This document shows, in pieces, positions 18,296 to 28,905 of a stretch of 52,347 bases of DNA; the first letter of the stretch is position 1, and each line of letters starts with the position of its first letter. This DNA comes from an uncultured Granulosicoccaceae bacterium (lineage in GTDB: Bacteria; Pseudomonadota; Gammaproteobacteria; Granulosicoccales; Granulosicoccaceae), in contig CAKZUP010000109.1 in assembly GCA_937922945.1 (NCBI GenBank), positions 1 through 52,347 on the forward strand, given 5' to 3'. The notes below the pieces were generated by a model. That model was not told where the DNA came from and made no database searches. It saw only the letters and a program-made list of their open reading frames with translations. The position numbers and the translations under genes are program-made.

Positions 18296-20248
18296 ATGAA
18301 GAAAATCGGTATATTGCTTATTGCCAGCACATTAGCGCTAAGCGCGTGCGGCAAGCGTGATGATGGCACAACTTCCGGGATTACAGGCTACGATGCCGAC
18401 GGCAATCCTATCGGAGGAGAATTGGCTGGTGGATTGGCACTTGGTCAGAGCCTGAAGATACGCATTAACAGCACACCTCCAAGCATTGACACAGGCGGTA
18501 ATGAAATAGCTGAAATATCGGCTGTCATTACTGACGACAACAACTTGCCCATGGCAGATATTCCGGTTGCCTTCTCATCAACCGACGGCGTTCTAATAGG
18601 TGCGTCACCAACAACCGATGAAAACGGAAAAGCAACGGTTAGCCTTTCTCTGGAGCATGATGCAGCCAATCAGGACATTATCGTAAAGATAGTTGCTGAT
18701 AACTACAGCAATGAAGCGCGCGTAGTGGCCAGAGGCTCCACGTTGGAAGTCGTTGGTGCCGATAATGTTGTTCTAGGTAACGATGTTGAAATCTCTGCCA
18801 AACTTACCGCAGGCAGTGGTGACCCGTTAGCGAACGAAGTGATAACTATTTCTTCGCAAGCAGGCAACACGCTGAGCTCCACAACCGCCACGACTGACCC
18901 GGACGGCCTGGTTACAGTGACAGTTGGAAGCTCAAACGGTAACGACGTTTTATCCTTTTCCGCATTACCTAATTCAGGTGGCATTGCAACTGTTTCACAG
19001 CTTTATGAAATGACTGTGTCAGATGATCAACTCAAATTTGCTGATGACTCGCCAACAGAGTTACCGGTTAATGAGGCACATAACTTCATGGTGAACTGGA
19101 GCTATAACGGCGTGCCGATTGCCAATAAAGATCTTAAGTTTACTATCACAGCCGGTCAGGTTGTCAGTGGTGCAACTGCCAGAACAGATGCTAACGGGAA
19201 CGCGACAGTAAGCGTCTTGTCCAGTATTGCAGGCGAGGTTGCTTTGTATGCAGAAGCATTAGATGGCTCTGTTATAAACAAGCACACCTTCAACTTTGTT
19301 GGCGTTATACCAGCGTCGATTAGCGTAAGCGCTACATCGACTCGAATTACAACCCGTGATAAAGCCACAATTGCAGTTCAGGTTTTTGATGCCAACGGCA
19401 ATGCAGTAAAAGATACTAACGTGGTGTTTTCGAGTGCCAACCTGAAAGGTGGTCAGATAAGTTCAACCACAGCAACGACTAATACAGATGGTTCCGCTGA
19501 AATTACTTTTACCGCGGGTGCTGCTGCTACCGAAGCTGATGAAATAGCTATCTTTGCTGAGGTTGAAGGTACATCAATAAACAACAGCGTATTGCTAACC
19601 GTCGCAGAACCTGCGTTAAACGTAACGATTGGGTCATCTGGTAAAGTTGATACGCGAAACAATGACACACAGTACGCTGTACCTTATGTTGTTCAGGTAG
19701 CGGACGGTAGTGGTCAGGCATTGGAAGGTGCTACGGTCAATTTATCGATCTTTACCGTCGAATATACCAAGGGTTTTCTGGATGTAGTTGATTCACTCGG
19801 ACGAACCGGTTCGGCCATTCCAGCTGATGAAGCGTTTTCTGAAGATGCATGGGCATTTTTTGAAACAGCCACATGTGGGAACGAAGATGCCAATGGTAAC
19901 CGCTTCCTGGATGCGGGTGAAGATATCAATCAGAACGGCATTCTCGACCCTCAGGATCCTGCGCTTATTTCAGCTACTGAGGCATCGCTGGGTTTGCAAA
20001 CTCTTGATGCAAATGGCGTGTTAATTACCGATGTTAATGGTTCAGGCTATTTTGATCTGGTTCATCCTGCCAGCAACTCTCATTGGTATACCGTGGTTAT
20101 TACAGCTCGGGCGCAGGCTTTGGGTGTGGAGTCTGAAGCACACTTCGAAACCCGACTTTGGTACCCGTCGACTGTTGTTGATAACACTGGTAGCACACCT
20201 CCATTCGTTATCAGTCCTTTTGGTACCTCTCAGCTTTGTACTGACTGA
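18296..20248 (+). CDS. Ig-like (Big_1/invasin-type) repeat lipoprotein
   Basis: A lipoprotein signal (LALSAC, Cys about 18) leads into at least four consecutive bacterial Ig-like domains, about residues 45-440. Each domain has the D.NGNA.V.V or T.TDPDGLVTVTV turn typical of Big_1/invasin folds. A less regular C-terminal part follows. It contains an acidic Asp/Asn stretch (about 527-555, DANGNRFLDAGEDINQNG) that looks like a double calcium-binding loop. The protein is probably anchored on the outer membrane and exposed at the surface, as an adhesin or structural protein. The second ATG (18296) is better spaced from AGGA than the ATG at 18290. It follows the barrel gene on the same strand, perhaps as a pair. 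Confidence 0.85.
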   Translation: MKKIGILLIASTLALSACGKRDDGTTSGITGYDADGNPIGGELAGGLALGQSLKIRINSTPPSIDTGGNEIAEISAVITDDNNLPMADIPVAFSSTDGVLIGASPTTDENGKATVSLSLEHDAANQDIIVKIVADNYSNEARVVARGSTLEVVGADNVVLGNDVEISAKLTAGSGDPLANEVITISSQAGNTLSSTTATTDPDGLVTVTVGSSNGNDVLSFSALPNSGGIATVSQLYEMTVSDDQLKFADDSPTELPVNEAHNFMVNWSYNGVPIANKDLKFTITAGQVVSGATARTDANGNATVSVLSSIAGEVALYAEALDGSVINKHTFNFVGVIPASISVSATSTRITTRDKATIAVQVFDANGNAVKDTNVVFSSANLKGGQISSTTATTNTDGSAEITFTAGAAATEADEIAIFAEVEGTSINNSVLLTVAEPALNVTIGSSGKVDTRNNDTQYAVPYVVQVADGSGQALEGATVNLSIFTVEYTKGFLDVVDSLGRTGSAIPADEAFSEDAWAFFETATCGNEDANGNRFLDAGEDINQNGILDPQDPALISATEASLGLQTLDANGVLITDVNGSGYFDLVHPASNSHWYTVVITARAQALGVESEAHFETRLWYPSTVVDNTGSTPPFVISPFGTSQLCTD

Positions 20249-20341
20249 GAGCGCAATACTTAATTATGTGTCGTACGGCAAGGATGCCACCACGATGTTC
20301 GACATTAGTCATTGAAGATTTAAGGTAACAGGGCGAGCACA

Positions 20342-21619
20342 GTGTTTAAAAGTGATTCTAATCCGTCAGTATCCAATTCGGACGAAAACAGCGTTCTGAT
20401 TCTCGCGGCCGCTGGTGCAGTAAGCCCGGTCAATGAGTTGAACGCGGTTAATCGTGCGGCTTTGTGTAAGTCAGCCACTGTTGTGCATGTCCAGCGTAAC
20501 GATCAGTTGAAACCCGAGGGTGCGAACCGTTGGCTGATGTACCTGATTGAAGGGGCACTAACCCTTTATAATGGTAAAGATGAAGTCGGCAGCATTGCGG
20601 CGAAAACGCCAGAGTCACTTCAGCCCTTATTTCTCGATAAGTCAGCTTACCAATCAGCGAAGACCCAAACAGTTGCCAAGATTGTAAAGTTTGGTCGTGA
20701 GCAGCTTGATATCTTATTGCGTGAACAGCAAAAGAACGCCATCAGCGTAATGGATATTCAGGTTACTGAAAAAGACAACCTGATTTTCGATTCCATATTA
20801 GAGGAAATGAAAACGCAAAAGGTCAGTTTGGCAAGCTTTGGAGAAACAACGACGAAAATTCTGTCCTCACATGCCAATGTTGCCGGTATACCTGAGCTTG
20901 CCGAAATTATTCAATCTGATCCGGGTTTGTCAGCGAATATCGTTAACGAAGCAAACAAGGCTGATGGTGGCGCAGGCGATTCCATTACCAGTATACGAGG
21001 TGCAATTTCTCGCTTGGGCGTTGAATCAACGCAACGAAGCCTGGAAGAGTTACTGCGAAAGAATACAATTGTTCCGGCTAGTGATGTAATAGAGCGTCGC
21101 TTTCGACGTTACATGCAACGCACCGCACTATCAACCGCGATTGTCCATGTGTTGTCAAAGGAGTTACCGGACATTAAGCCGGAAACCGCCACATTGGCTG
21201 CGCTGGTTTCAGATATTGGTGAGTTGCAGATTATTACCCACGCTAACAAAATGCCAGAGGTATTCGCAACCGACGCAGATCTGGATGGCGTTATAGACAA
21301 TCTCAGAACGGTTCTTAGCAGTTGGCTGCTAAGTTCGTGGGATTATCCTGAAGACTTTATTCACTCTGCGAATATAGCGCGAGATTGGTATCGAAATCAC
21401 ACCGGCGATATTGGTTATGCTGATATCGTTACCGCATCACTGCTGATTATTCAGTCTGAAATGCCGGATGGTCAGCCAAGTTCTATCCCCAGTGCGGATA
21501 ACCTGCTGCTTGCAAGGCGTTTACAACAGGCTGGTATTGATCTGAAAGAGCCGGCAGAAATAATGCGGGCAGCGACCAGTAAGCTGGTTAACGTACAATC
21601 ACTACTGAAAACGGCTTAA
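20342..21619 (+). CDS. HDOD domain signalling protein with cNMP-binding-like N-terminus
   Basis: Residues about 25-145 of this 425-residue cytoplasmic protein resemble a degenerate cyclic-nucleotide-binding jelly roll (LKPEGANRWLMYLIEGALTLYNG, where the run shown is the RDQL/G-E-G-like core). Residues about 155-360 form an HDOD domain (IPELAEIIQSDPGLSANIVNEAN; ISRLGV). HDOD proteins lack the HD metal residues and act as signalling scaffolds near c-di-GMP or sensor systems. The start is GTG at 20342, with only a weak SD (GGGCGAG). The 93-base gap to the Ig-like gene contains no terminator, so a shared transcript is possible. Its partner is unknown. Confidence 0.86.
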   Translation: MFKSDSNPSVSNSDENSVLILAAAGAVSPVNELNAVNRAALCKSATVVHVQRNDQLKPEGANRWLMYLIEGALTLYNGKDEVGSIAAKTPESLQPLFLDKSAYQSAKTQTVAKIVKFGREQLDILLREQQKNAISVMDIQVTEKDNLIFDSILEEMKTQKVSLASFGETTTKILSSHANVAGIPELAEIIQSDPGLSANIVNEANKADGGAGDSITSIRGAISRLGVESTQRSLEELLRKNTIVPASDVIERRFRRYMQRTALSTAIVHVLSKELPDIKPETATLAALVSDIGELQIITHANKMPEVFATDADLDGVIDNLRTVLSSWLLSSWDYPEDFIHSANIARDWYRNHTGDIGYADIVTASLLIIQSEMPDGQPSSIPSADNLLLARRLQQAGIDLKEPAEIMRAATSKLVNVQSLLKTA

Positions 21620-21671
21620 CAGCGCGTAGCTGTTCACAACAGTCGTCTTTCTAATTTGACGCTTTCTTTGT

Positions 21672-21697
21672 GTGCATCGACTATTAAGTCGATGCAC
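21672..21697. terminator. 11-bp perfect hairpin straddling the ispH stop
   Basis: GTGCATCGACT and AGTCGATGCAC form a perfect 11-bp stem with the four-base loop ATTA. The ispH stop codon lies in the loop. It separates the convergent HDOD and ispH genes and could act on both strands. Neither side has a good U-run, so a role as a pause or mRNA-stabilising 3' end is as likely as intrinsic termination. Confidence 0.5.
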
Positions 21698-22637
21698 CGT
21701 CCATACGACGTAATTCCTTGGGAATAGAAAACGAGATGTTTTCTAATATACCTTCACTTTCCAGCGCCATCTCACCACCGGCGTCACGTAAGCGTTGAAC
21801 CACTTCTTGTACTAATACCTCGGGTGCAGAGGCGCCCGCCGTAACGCCAATACTCGTTTTGTTGTCCAACCACTCTTCTTTAATGTCCTGAGCGCGGGTA
21901 ATAAGGTATGAGTCTACGCCTGCGCGTTCACCTAATTCCTGTAAACGATTGGAGTTCGAGCTGTTGCTTGCGCCCACAACCAACAACAAATCTACCTGCT
22001 TACACAGATCTTTTACGGCATCTTGTCGATTTTGCGTGGCGTAGCAAATATCGTCTTTATTCGGAGCGGCTATGCCGGGAAAGCGCCTGCGCAGTGTGTC
22101 GATGATTTCCTGCGTATCGTCAACAGACAATGTGGTTTGTGAAACAAACGCGAGTTCATCGGGCTTCTCAATTTTCAGTGTATCCACATCTTCGGGTTTT
22201 TCAACGAGAATTATTCGCCCGCCATTCGATGTGTCATACCGGCCCATTGTGCCTTCAACTTCAGGATGCCCTGCATGACCAATTAAAATGACTTCCTTGC
22301 CAAGCCGTGCGTATTTCACGACTTCAAGATGTACTTTGGTTACCAGTGGGCAGGTGGCGTCGAATACCTGCAGCCCACGCTCTGCTGCATGATCTTCTAC
22401 CGCTTGAGATACGCCATGAGCACTGAATATAACCGTGTTATCGTCAGGGACCTCATCGAGTTCATCAACAAACACAGCGCCTTTGTCACGTAGCTTATCT
22501 ACCACAAATTTATTGTGTACTACTTCGTGTCGAACATAGATCGGTGCGCCATGAATTTCCAATGCGCGCTCAACAATCTCAATGGCTCGATCGACACCGG
22601 CACAAAAGCCGCGTGGGTTGGCTAGTAGAATTTTCAT
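21684..22637 (-). CDS. ispH: 4-hydroxy-3-methylbut-2-enyl diphosphate reductase
   Basis: This is a 317-residue enzyme of the last step of the MEP isoprenoid pathway, making IPP and DMAPP. The three cluster-ligating cysteines are at 12 (GFCAGVDRA), 96 (DATCPLVTK) and 198 ([10 protein letters not shown]). The HVVHN-like histidine (HEVVHN) and the SSNSNRL substrate loop are present. It is the last gene of the murJ-ribF-ileS-lspA-ispH block and starts 45 bases after lspA. The peptidyl-prolyl isomerase gene fkpB, usually between these two in Escherichia coli and relatives, is absent. Confidence 0.98.
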   Translation of the reverse strand: MKILLANPRGFCAGVDRAIEIVERALEIHGAPIYVRHEVVHNKFVVDKLRDKGAVFVDELDEVPDDNTVIFSAHGVSQAVEDHAAERGLQVFDATCPLVTKVHLEVVKYARLGKEVILIGHAGHPEVEGTMGRYDTSNGGRIILVEKPEDVDTLKIEKPDELAFVSQTTLSVDDTQEIIDTLRRRFPGIAAPNKDDICYATQNRQDAVKDLCKQVDLLLVVGASNSSNSNRLQELGERAGVDSYLITRAQDIKEEWLDNKTSIGVTAGASAPEVLVQEVVQRLRDAGGEMALESEGILENISFSIPKELRRMDGAST

Positions 22638-22682
22638 GGTTTTTATTCCTTGTGCCCTTGCCTATGGCAGTAGCGATTCGGA

Positions 22683-23162
22683 CTAGGTTATTTCTTCTGG
22701 CTGCTTTTCGAAAAAGGTCAAAAACAACATAAGCGCTGCGCCACAGAAAATGGCTGAATCTGCAATGTTGAATGTCGGGAAGTACCAGTCTTTGTAGTGC
22801 ACTTGAATGAAATCGATAACATAGCCGTAGTAGGCACGATCGATCAAATTTCCTACGGCTCCACCCAGTATTAGCGCAAAGGACAGGCTCATCCATTTCT
22901 CACGCATACTCAATTTGTACAGCCAGACGATTAACACAAGGCTGGCAATAAGTGAAATACCAGTGAAAAACCAGCGTTGCGTACCGCCGGGGACATTCAG
23001 AAAGCTAAACGCTGCACCGTAGTTATAGGCCAGTGCAATGTTGAATACGGGCAACACTTCAATGGCTTGATGCAGATCGAGCGCGCGCTCCGCTGCGATC
23101 TTGGTTATTTGATCGAGCAAGACGCAAACAATCGCAATTGCGTATCTAACAATGTGTGGCAT
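22683..23162 (-). CDS. lspA: Lipoprotein signal peptidase
   Basis: This 159-residue aspartyl protease of the inner membrane, with four helices, removes signal peptides from diacylglyceryl prolipoproteins. Conserved blocks are the N-terminal DQITK, the YNYGAAFSFL loop, GGAVGNLIDR, and the catalytic pair of aspartates in VIDFI and FNIADSAI. It follows ileS by 9 bases. The window encodes several predicted lipoproteins that would be its substrates. Confidence 0.98.
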   Translation of the reverse strand: MPHIVRYAIAIVCVLLDQITKIAAERALDLHQAIEVLPVFNIALAYNYGAAFSFLNVPGGTQRWFFTGISLIASLVLIVWLYKLSMREKWMSLSFALILGGAVGNLIDRAYYGYVIDFIQVHYKDWYFPTFNIADSAIFCGAALMLFLTFFEKQPEEIT

Positions 23163-23171
23163 GGTTAGTCC

Positions 23172-25985
23172 TTACGCAAAGTGACGTTGTTCGCCCGCAC
23201 CGGCTACGTTATCGGCGCAGCGCGTACAGAGTTCGGCATGCTCAGGATTGGTACCAATATCTTCACGTCGGTGCCAGCATCGAACACATTTTTCAGCATC
23301 ACATTTCGATGCACTAATCGCCATTTCAGCATCCTGAATAGTCACGCTCATTGCATCGGCTGGTTTATTTGCCAGAGGTTCAATGTTTGCTTCTGATGTT
23401 ATGAATATGAATCGAAGCTCATCGCCCAGTTGGCTTAATTGCTTGGATAAATCCCCATCGCAGTAAAGTGTTACTGAAGCATCAAGACCACCACCGATTA
23501 TTTTGTCGGCTCGCAGCACTTCAAGTGCTTTGGTAACGCTGTTGCGCGTTTCAATCACATTCTCCCATGCAGTGTTGTCCAGTTCACTCTGGGCATCCAG
23601 AGTAAATAAGCCTTCGAAGTATGTCTGGGTAAAGACTGACGCGTCTCTATCACCTGGCATGTGGCGCCAGATTTCATCGCTGGTAAAGCTCAATACGGGC
23701 GCAATCCATCGAACCAGCGATTCAGCAATGAGGTACATGGCAGTTTGCGCCGAGCGTCGGCCAATGCTTGTTGCTGGCATGGTGTATTGACGGTCTTTGA
23801 TGATGTCGAGGTAGAAGTTACTCATGTCGACATTACAAAAGTTGTGTACGCTTTGATAAACCGCGTGGAACTGGTAGTTATCGTACGCTTGCTGCACGAT
23901 GTTCTGGGTTTGCAAGGTTCGATCAACCGCCCACCGATCAATCGCGAGCATATCTTCTTTTGCAACGGTATGCTGGGCAGGATCGAAATCGTCTATTGCA
24001 CTGAGTAGATAACGTGCGGTGTTACGAATGCGGCGATAAGAGTCAGCCATACGATCAAGTATTTCCTGCGAAACACTCATTTCTCCACGATAATCGACCG
24101 AACACACCCATAAGCGCACAATATCGGCGCCCAGCGTTTTCATTAGTGTTTGAGGTGCCACCGCGTTCTTCAATGATTTCGACATTTTCTTGCCTTCATT
24201 GTCAACGGTGAAACCGTGGGTCAACACCTGCTTATAAGGTGCATGCTTGTTAATCGCTGTGCTGGCCAGTATCGATGAATGAAACCAGCCACGATGCTGA
24301 TCAGAACCTTCAAGGTACATATCGGCAGGGTAGGTAAGTTCGTCGTTCTGTTGCAGCACGTGATAAAACGACGAGCCGGAGTCGAACCAGACATCGAGCA
24401 CGTCAGTCACCTTGCTGTAGTGTTTTGCATCATCCCCCAAGAGCTCGCTTGCATCCAGATCGAACCAGGCTTGAATGCCGTTTTTTTCAATACGCTGCGC
24501 TACCTGCTCAATGAGTTGTTGCGTGTCTGGGTGAAGTTCGCCGGTTTCCTCGTGCAGAAATAGCGTAATTGGTACGCCCCAATAACGCTGTCTTGAGATA
24601 CACCAGTCTGGCCGATTGGCGATCATGCCTTCCATGCGTTGTTGTCCCCAATCGGGCACCCACTTTACTTTCTTGATTTCTTCGAGCGTATCTTTCCTTA
24701 AATCCAGATTGTCCATGCTGATAAACCACTGCGGTGTGGCGCGAAAGATGATAAACGTCTTGGTGCGCCAGCAGTGTGGGTAACTGTGCCGGTATTTCTC
24801 TGCGTGGATAAGCTTGCCGGCGTCTGTTAAAGCCTCAATTATGAGATTATCAACTTTGCTAACGTGTTCGCCGCCGAACACTTCAACGCTATCGCGAAAA
24901 ACACCATTGTCGTTAACCGGGTCGAGCAGTTCGAGGTTGTAACGTTTGCCAGTATAGAAATCATCGACACCATGATCGGGTGCCGTGTGAACACACCCTG
25001 TACCGGTTTCGGTTGTTACATAATCGCCTACAACCAATAGTGAATCCCGCTGATACAATGGGTGCAGCAAAACCAGGTTCTCGAGTGCCGCGCCTTTTGC
25101 TGTCCCCAACGTTTTATAGCCTTCAAAGCTATAGCGTTGCATGACGCTTTCAACCATATCTTCAGCAACAATCAAGCGCTCACCGTTAACGGAAACCAGT
25201 GCATAGTCTAATTCTGGATGGACGCACACAGCCTGATTACCCGGAATAGTCCAAGGAGTGGTGGTCCAGATAACCACACTGACGTCAGTGCCGTCGTCGG
25301 CTACACCGAACTTGCCGAGTAAGGCGTTTTTGTCTTTCGGAGCAAAACGTACATCGATCGCGTTTGAGGTTTTGTCTTCGTATTCCACTTCTGCTTCGGC
25401 CATGGCCGAATGTGCACCCCAGCTCCAATGCACCGGCTTCACGCCTTTATACACATGACCTTTTTCGATAATTTTTCCAAGCGCGCGAACAATGTTGGCT
25501 TCGTTCGCAAAGTTCATGGTGAGGTAGGGATTTTCCCAGTCACCAAAAATACCTAAACGCTTGAATTCTTCACGCTGATTATCAATTTGTTTTTCAGCGT
25601 ACTCGCGACACTTCTGGCGAAACTCTGCTTCAGTGACTTTATCGCCAGCTTTACCGACTATCGATTCCACCTTGTTTTCAATTGGTAGGCCGTGACAGTC
25701 CCAGCCCGGCTTGTACGGCGAGTCGAAACCATCAAGGTGTTTGCTCTTGATGATCATGTCTTTGATCACCTTGTTGACCACGTGGCCAATATGAATATCA
25801 CCATTGGCGTACGGAGGGCCATCGTGCAGTACAAATTTGGGTCGCCCGCTCGCCGACTGGCGAATTGCCTCGTAAACGTTCTCCTGCGCCCAGCGCTTGA
25901 GTGTTTCAGGCTCCCGCTGCGCAAGGTTGCCGCGCATCGGAAAGTCGGTTTTGGGTAGATTCAGTGTTTGTTTGTAATCGGTCAC
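23172..25985 (-). CDS. ileS: Isoleucyl-tRNA synthetase
   Basis: This is a 937-residue class I synthetase with editing. Features in order: the N-terminal [10 protein letters not shown], the HIGH motif in [13 protein letters not shown], the CP1 editing domain at about 190-400 (including the TTPWTIPGN threonine-rich block), KMSKSLKN, the anticodon-binding domain, and a C-terminal zinc finger (CVRCWHRR and CTRCADN). I choose GTG at 25985 because it gives the family-typical N-terminus and length. A TTG at 25994 would add three residues. There is no strong SD. It is the middle gene of the minus-strand block, 127 bases after ribF. Confidence 0.98.
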   Translation of the reverse strand: MTDYKQTLNLPKTDFPMRGNLAQREPETLKRWAQENVYEAIRQSASGRPKFVLHDGPPYANGDIHIGHVVNKVIKDMIIKSKHLDGFDSPYKPGWDCHGLPIENKVESIVGKAGDKVTEAEFRQKCREYAEKQIDNQREEFKRLGIFGDWENPYLTMNFANEANIVRALGKIIEKGHVYKGVKPVHWSWGAHSAMAEAEVEYEDKTSNAIDVRFAPKDKNALLGKFGVADDGTDVSVVIWTTTPWTIPGNQAVCVHPELDYALVSVNGERLIVAEDMVESVMQRYSFEGYKTLGTAKGAALENLVLLHPLYQRDSLLVVGDYVTTETGTGCVHTAPDHGVDDFYTGKRYNLELLDPVNDNGVFRDSVEVFGGEHVSKVDNLIIEALTDAGKLIHAEKYRHSYPHCWRTKTFIIFRATPQWFISMDNLDLRKDTLEEIKKVKWVPDWGQQRMEGMIANRPDWCISRQRYWGVPITLFLHEETGELHPDTQQLIEQVAQRIEKNGIQAWFDLDASELLGDDAKHYSKVTDVLDVWFDSGSSFYHVLQQNDELTYPADMYLEGSDQHRGWFHSSILASTAINKHAPYKQVLTHGFTVDNEGKKMSKSLKNAVAPQTLMKTLGADIVRLWVCSVDYRGEMSVSQEILDRMADSYRRIRNTARYLLSAIDDFDPAQHTVAKEDMLAIDRWAVDRTLQTQNIVQQAYDNYQFHAVYQSVHNFCNVDMSNFYLDIIKDRQYTMPATSIGRRSAQTAMYLIAESLVRWIAPVLSFTSDEIWRHMPGDRDASVFTQTYFEGLFTLDAQSELDNTAWENVIETRNSVTKALEVLRADKIIGGGLDASVTLYCDGDLSKQLSQLGDELRFIFITSEANIEPLANKPADAMSVTIQDAEMAISASKCDAEKCVRCWHRREDIGTNPEHAELCTRCADNVAGAGEQRHFA

Positions 25986-26112
25986 GAGCAACAATTCTGG
26001 TTGTTTGTCTGATTGATTGTCTGGTTGCTTAATCTAGCGACAAATTCTGAACTTTGTGGCTTTTAATACAACCGTTCGTTTCACTATTCTGGCAAAGCGC
26101 ATGCCTGCACAC

Positions 26113-27075
26113 TTAGTGTATGCGATTAGAAAGCGATGTGAGGTCTGGATTGCCATACAGTATGCGCGAAGCTGTGTCCGAATCGTTGGAAATCGCTGTT
26201 TTGAGGGCATCGAGCGAGTCGAATTTTTGTTCACCACGGATAAATTCAATAAATTCGATTCGCATATGATGTCCGTATAACTCTGCTTCGGCATTGAGCA
26301 AGTGAACTTCAAGCAGTAAACGGCGCCCGCCGACAGTCGGTCGCTCACCGAGGTTTGCGACGGCTGCGAAGGCTTTGCCGCTGTTTTCATCATGTGCAAC
26401 CACAGCAAATACACCACGCAGAGGGGGGCGGTGCGCGTTCAGTGCAATATTGGCCGTGGGAAAACCCAACTGCCGACCCACCTTTTCCCCATGAATGACC
26501 CTTCCACTAATGGTGTAAGCATGGCCAAGCAATGCAGCGGCGGCGTCAAGCTCGGCGCTGGCAAGGTGTTTACGCACACGTGTGCTCGACACGCGAGCGC
26601 CATCGATGTTAAGTGTTTCATGCTGTGAGAGCTTAAAATATCCCTGCTTTTCATACGCTTGCAGCAGCGCAAAGTCACCCTCACGGTTGTGGCCGAAGCG
26701 GAAATCGTCGCCCACCAGTATGTGCTGAGCACGCAGCTTTTCGATCAGTATCGACTGGACGAAATCATCGGCCGATTGAGAGGCCTGATGTTTGTCGAAC
26801 CTGAGCAGCAGCAGCTTATCGATGCCCTGAGCAGCAATGCCTCGGATGCGATCGCGAAAACCGTTTAGTCGTGCGGGCGCATCCTTTTGATTGAAGTATT
26901 CGTGCGGCAGCGGCTCGAAACTAATGACGCAGCTTGGCACCTGAAGCGGTTGCGCGGCTTGAACGAGTTGCTCGAGCATGGCTTGATGGCCCAAATGCAC
27001 ACCGTCAAAATTTCCGATAGTAATCGCGCAAGGTGCGCTTTCTGTCCAGCGATGGAGGCCACGGATCAGTTGCAT
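26113..27075 (-). CDS. ribF: Bifunctional riboflavin kinase/FAD synthetase
   Basis: This 320-residue bifunctional enzyme has an N-terminal nucleotidyltransferase (TIGNFDGVHLGH at 20-31, plus a later SSTRVRKHL) that makes FAD from FMN. The C-terminal riboflavin kinase carries GRVIHGEKVGRQLGFPTAN, with the PTAN metal site. It supplies FMN and FAD for flavoproteins such as RnfG, RnfD and the DadA-like enzyme. It lies between murJ (135-base gap) and ileS. Confidence 0.98.
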   Translation of the reverse strand: MQLIRGLHRWTESAPCAITIGNFDGVHLGHQAMLEQLVQAAQPLQVPSCVISFEPLPHEYFNQKDAPARLNGFRDRIRGIAAQGIDKLLLLRFDKHQASQSADDFVQSILIEKLRAQHILVGDDFRFGHNREGDFALLQAYEKQGYFKLSQHETLNIDGARVSSTRVRKHLASAELDAAAALLGHAYTISGRVIHGEKVGRQLGFPTANIALNAHRPPLRGVFAVVAHDENSGKAFAAVANLGERPTVGGRRLLLEVHLLNAEAELYGHHMRIEFIEFIRGEQKFDSLDALKTAISNDSDTASRILYGNPDLTSLSNRIH

Positions 27076-27210
27076 GTTGGGAAACCGGTGTATTTGCGCA
27101 AGATGGGTTTGCTCGCTATTCGCGCCCGTACGATTGACGCACTCAGTATTGGCGTATTCAGGAATAGCTTGGTGTAGAAATCAGTGCTTGTCTGCATGGC
27201 GAATAATGCG

Positions 27211-28755
27211 TCAAGGGCTTGCTAAGTGTTTCGGTCGGATGCCAACCAGTAACAGAGCAATGGCATAAGCTGCCGCTCCTGATGCAATTATACCCAGTAA
27301 TCTGGTGGCGCGAGCAGCTGCTTCCAGCGTGTGCCAATCGGCTGAACGGGTTAGCAATACCACGGCCGCCAGTATCAACCAGGGTATGAGCATGCGTTTG
27401 CAGAAAGCGATTAATTCACCCGACGCGTGGTAAATATTCTGATGGCCGAGCTTTGAATACAGCATCCATGCCTGTTGCCAGGCAGACATGCTCGTTGCAA
27501 TCGCCAGTGCAGTGTGTGGCGCGGTGAACCCCATCCACACCATCGGCAATACCAGAATCAGGTTATAAGCCATGTTGGAGATAAGCGCGATGATGCCGAT
27601 ACGCACCGGGGTTTTGGTGTCTTGTCGGGCGAAAAACGCCGGGGCAAAAATTTTGATAAGGATAAATGCGGGTAAACCCAGCGTGTAGGCGATCAGGCTG
27701 TAGCTGGCCATGCGCGTGTCGTTAGCTGTGAATTTTCCGTACTCGAACAACGTGCTGATCATCGGAGACGCGAGCAGTATCAGACCGATTGCGCTGGGTA
27801 TTCCAATAAGGCAGACAAGCCTCAGGGCCCAATCGATGGTGCGACGAAATTGTTCACCGGATTTTTGCGCGTGCTCTCTTGAAAGCCTGGGCAGAATCAC
27901 AGTGCCCAGCGTCACGCCCAGAATGCCCAGCGGAAATTCCATCAACCTGTCTGAATAGTACAACCAGCTTAAACTGCCAACCGCCAGAAAAGAGGCGATT
28001 ACGGTGTCGAGCAGTAGGTTGATCTGGGCAACGGAAGAACCCAGCACAGCCGGAGCCATCAGTTTTAGAATGCGCCTGACACCGCTGTGTTTCCAGCCCC
28101 ATCGAGGCCGGGGTAGCAGACCCAGCTTCTGCAAAAAAGGCAGCTGTAGTAGCAATTGCAGCAATCCGGCCGCGAACACCCCCCACGCCAGTGCAACAAT
28201 CGGCTGTTCGAACATCGGTGAGAACCACAGCGCTGCGGATATCATGCACACATTCAGTAGAACTGGCGTGAACGAGGGTATGGCGAATTGTCCGAACGTG
28301 TTCTGAATACTGCCGGCGTAAGCCAGCAGCGACACAAAAAACAAATACGGGAACGTGATTCGCAGCATGTGCGTGGCCAGATCGAAGCGTTCCTGTTCAT
28401 CAATGAATCCGGGCGCGAACAGCATCACCAGCAACGGTGCCAGCATCACGCCCAGCGTGCTGATAATCAGCAACACCAGCGAGAGCGTGCCCACGACGTG
28501 CGCTGCCAAATCCTTTAAAGCCGCTTCACTACGTGTTTCCTTGTATTCAGTGAATATAGGGACAAACGCTTGTGCAAATGCACCTTCAGCAAATAATCGC
28601 CGCAGGAAGTTGGGTATTTTGAAGGCGACAAGAAACACATCGGTGGTTGCGCCTGCGCCAAAAACAATCGCAAGTACTTGATCGCGCACGAATCCGAGCA
28701 CGCGGGACGCAAGCGTCATGATGCCGACAATCGATCCTGATTTGCTTAAACTCAA
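27211..28755 (-). CDS. murJ: Lipid II flippase MurJ
   Basis: MurJ is a polytopic membrane protein with about 14 helices (MVF family) that moves lipid II to the periplasmic face for murein synthesis. The N-terminal KSGSIVGIMTLASRVLGFVRD and NFLRRLFAEGAF segments are diagnostic. I set the start at TTG 28755. It gives 514 residues, close to the 511 of Escherichia coli, has a GGACGA element upstream, and makes the protein begin SLSKSG as in relatives. The frame stays open to an ATG at 28878, but that 41-residue extension would cover the rpsT promoter and does not look like the family. Confidence 0.95.
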   Translation of the reverse strand: MSLSKSGSIVGIMTLASRVLGFVRDQVLAIVFGAGATTDVFLVAFKIPNFLRRLFAEGAFAQAFVPIFTEYKETRSEAALKDLAAHVVGTLSLVLLIISTLGVMLAPLLVMLFAPGFIDEQERFDLATHMLRITFPYLFFVSLLAYAGSIQNTFGQFAIPSFTPVLLNVCMISAALWFSPMFEQPIVALAWGVFAAGLLQLLLQLPFLQKLGLLPRPRWGWKHSGVRRILKLMAPAVLGSSVAQINLLLDTVIASFLAVGSLSWLYYSDRLMEFPLGILGVTLGTVILPRLSREHAQKSGEQFRRTIDWALRLVCLIGIPSAIGLILLASPMISTLFEYGKFTANDTRMASYSLIAYTLGLPAFILIKIFAPAFFARQDTKTPVRIGIIALISNMAYNLILVLPMVWMGFTAPHTALAIATSMSAWQQAWMLYSKLGHQNIYHASGELIAFCKRMLIPWLILAAVVLLTRSADWHTLEAAARATRLLGIIASGAAAYAIALLLVGIRPKHLASP

Positions 28756-28832
28756 GTGGAATTCGTCCGGGTTGTTCGGCTGCCAGCCGATACGGAAACG
28801 TTCATTGTATGTAAAAATGCCACATGGGTTGA

Positions 28833-28861
28833 TTGACTCTTGGGTGCCAGCCAAGCATAAT
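28833..28861 (+). promoter_or_regulatory. Sigma-70 promoter of rpsT
   Basis: TTGACT (28833-28838) and CATAAT (28856-28861) are separated by exactly 17 bases, each one mismatch from consensus. Transcription would start near 28868. That gives a leader of about 38 bases with SD AAGAGGT (28894-28900) ahead of the GTG start at 28906. Confidence 0.85.
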
Positions 28862-28905
28862 AGTCGGCTAACTGTCATTTTTACACATTTATTAAGAGGT
28901 AGTCC

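Noticed and set aside
28756..28878. N-terminal extension of murJ to ATG 28878
   Set aside because: It would cover the rpsT promoter and does not resemble MurJ; the TTG at 28755 gives the usual N-terminus and length.
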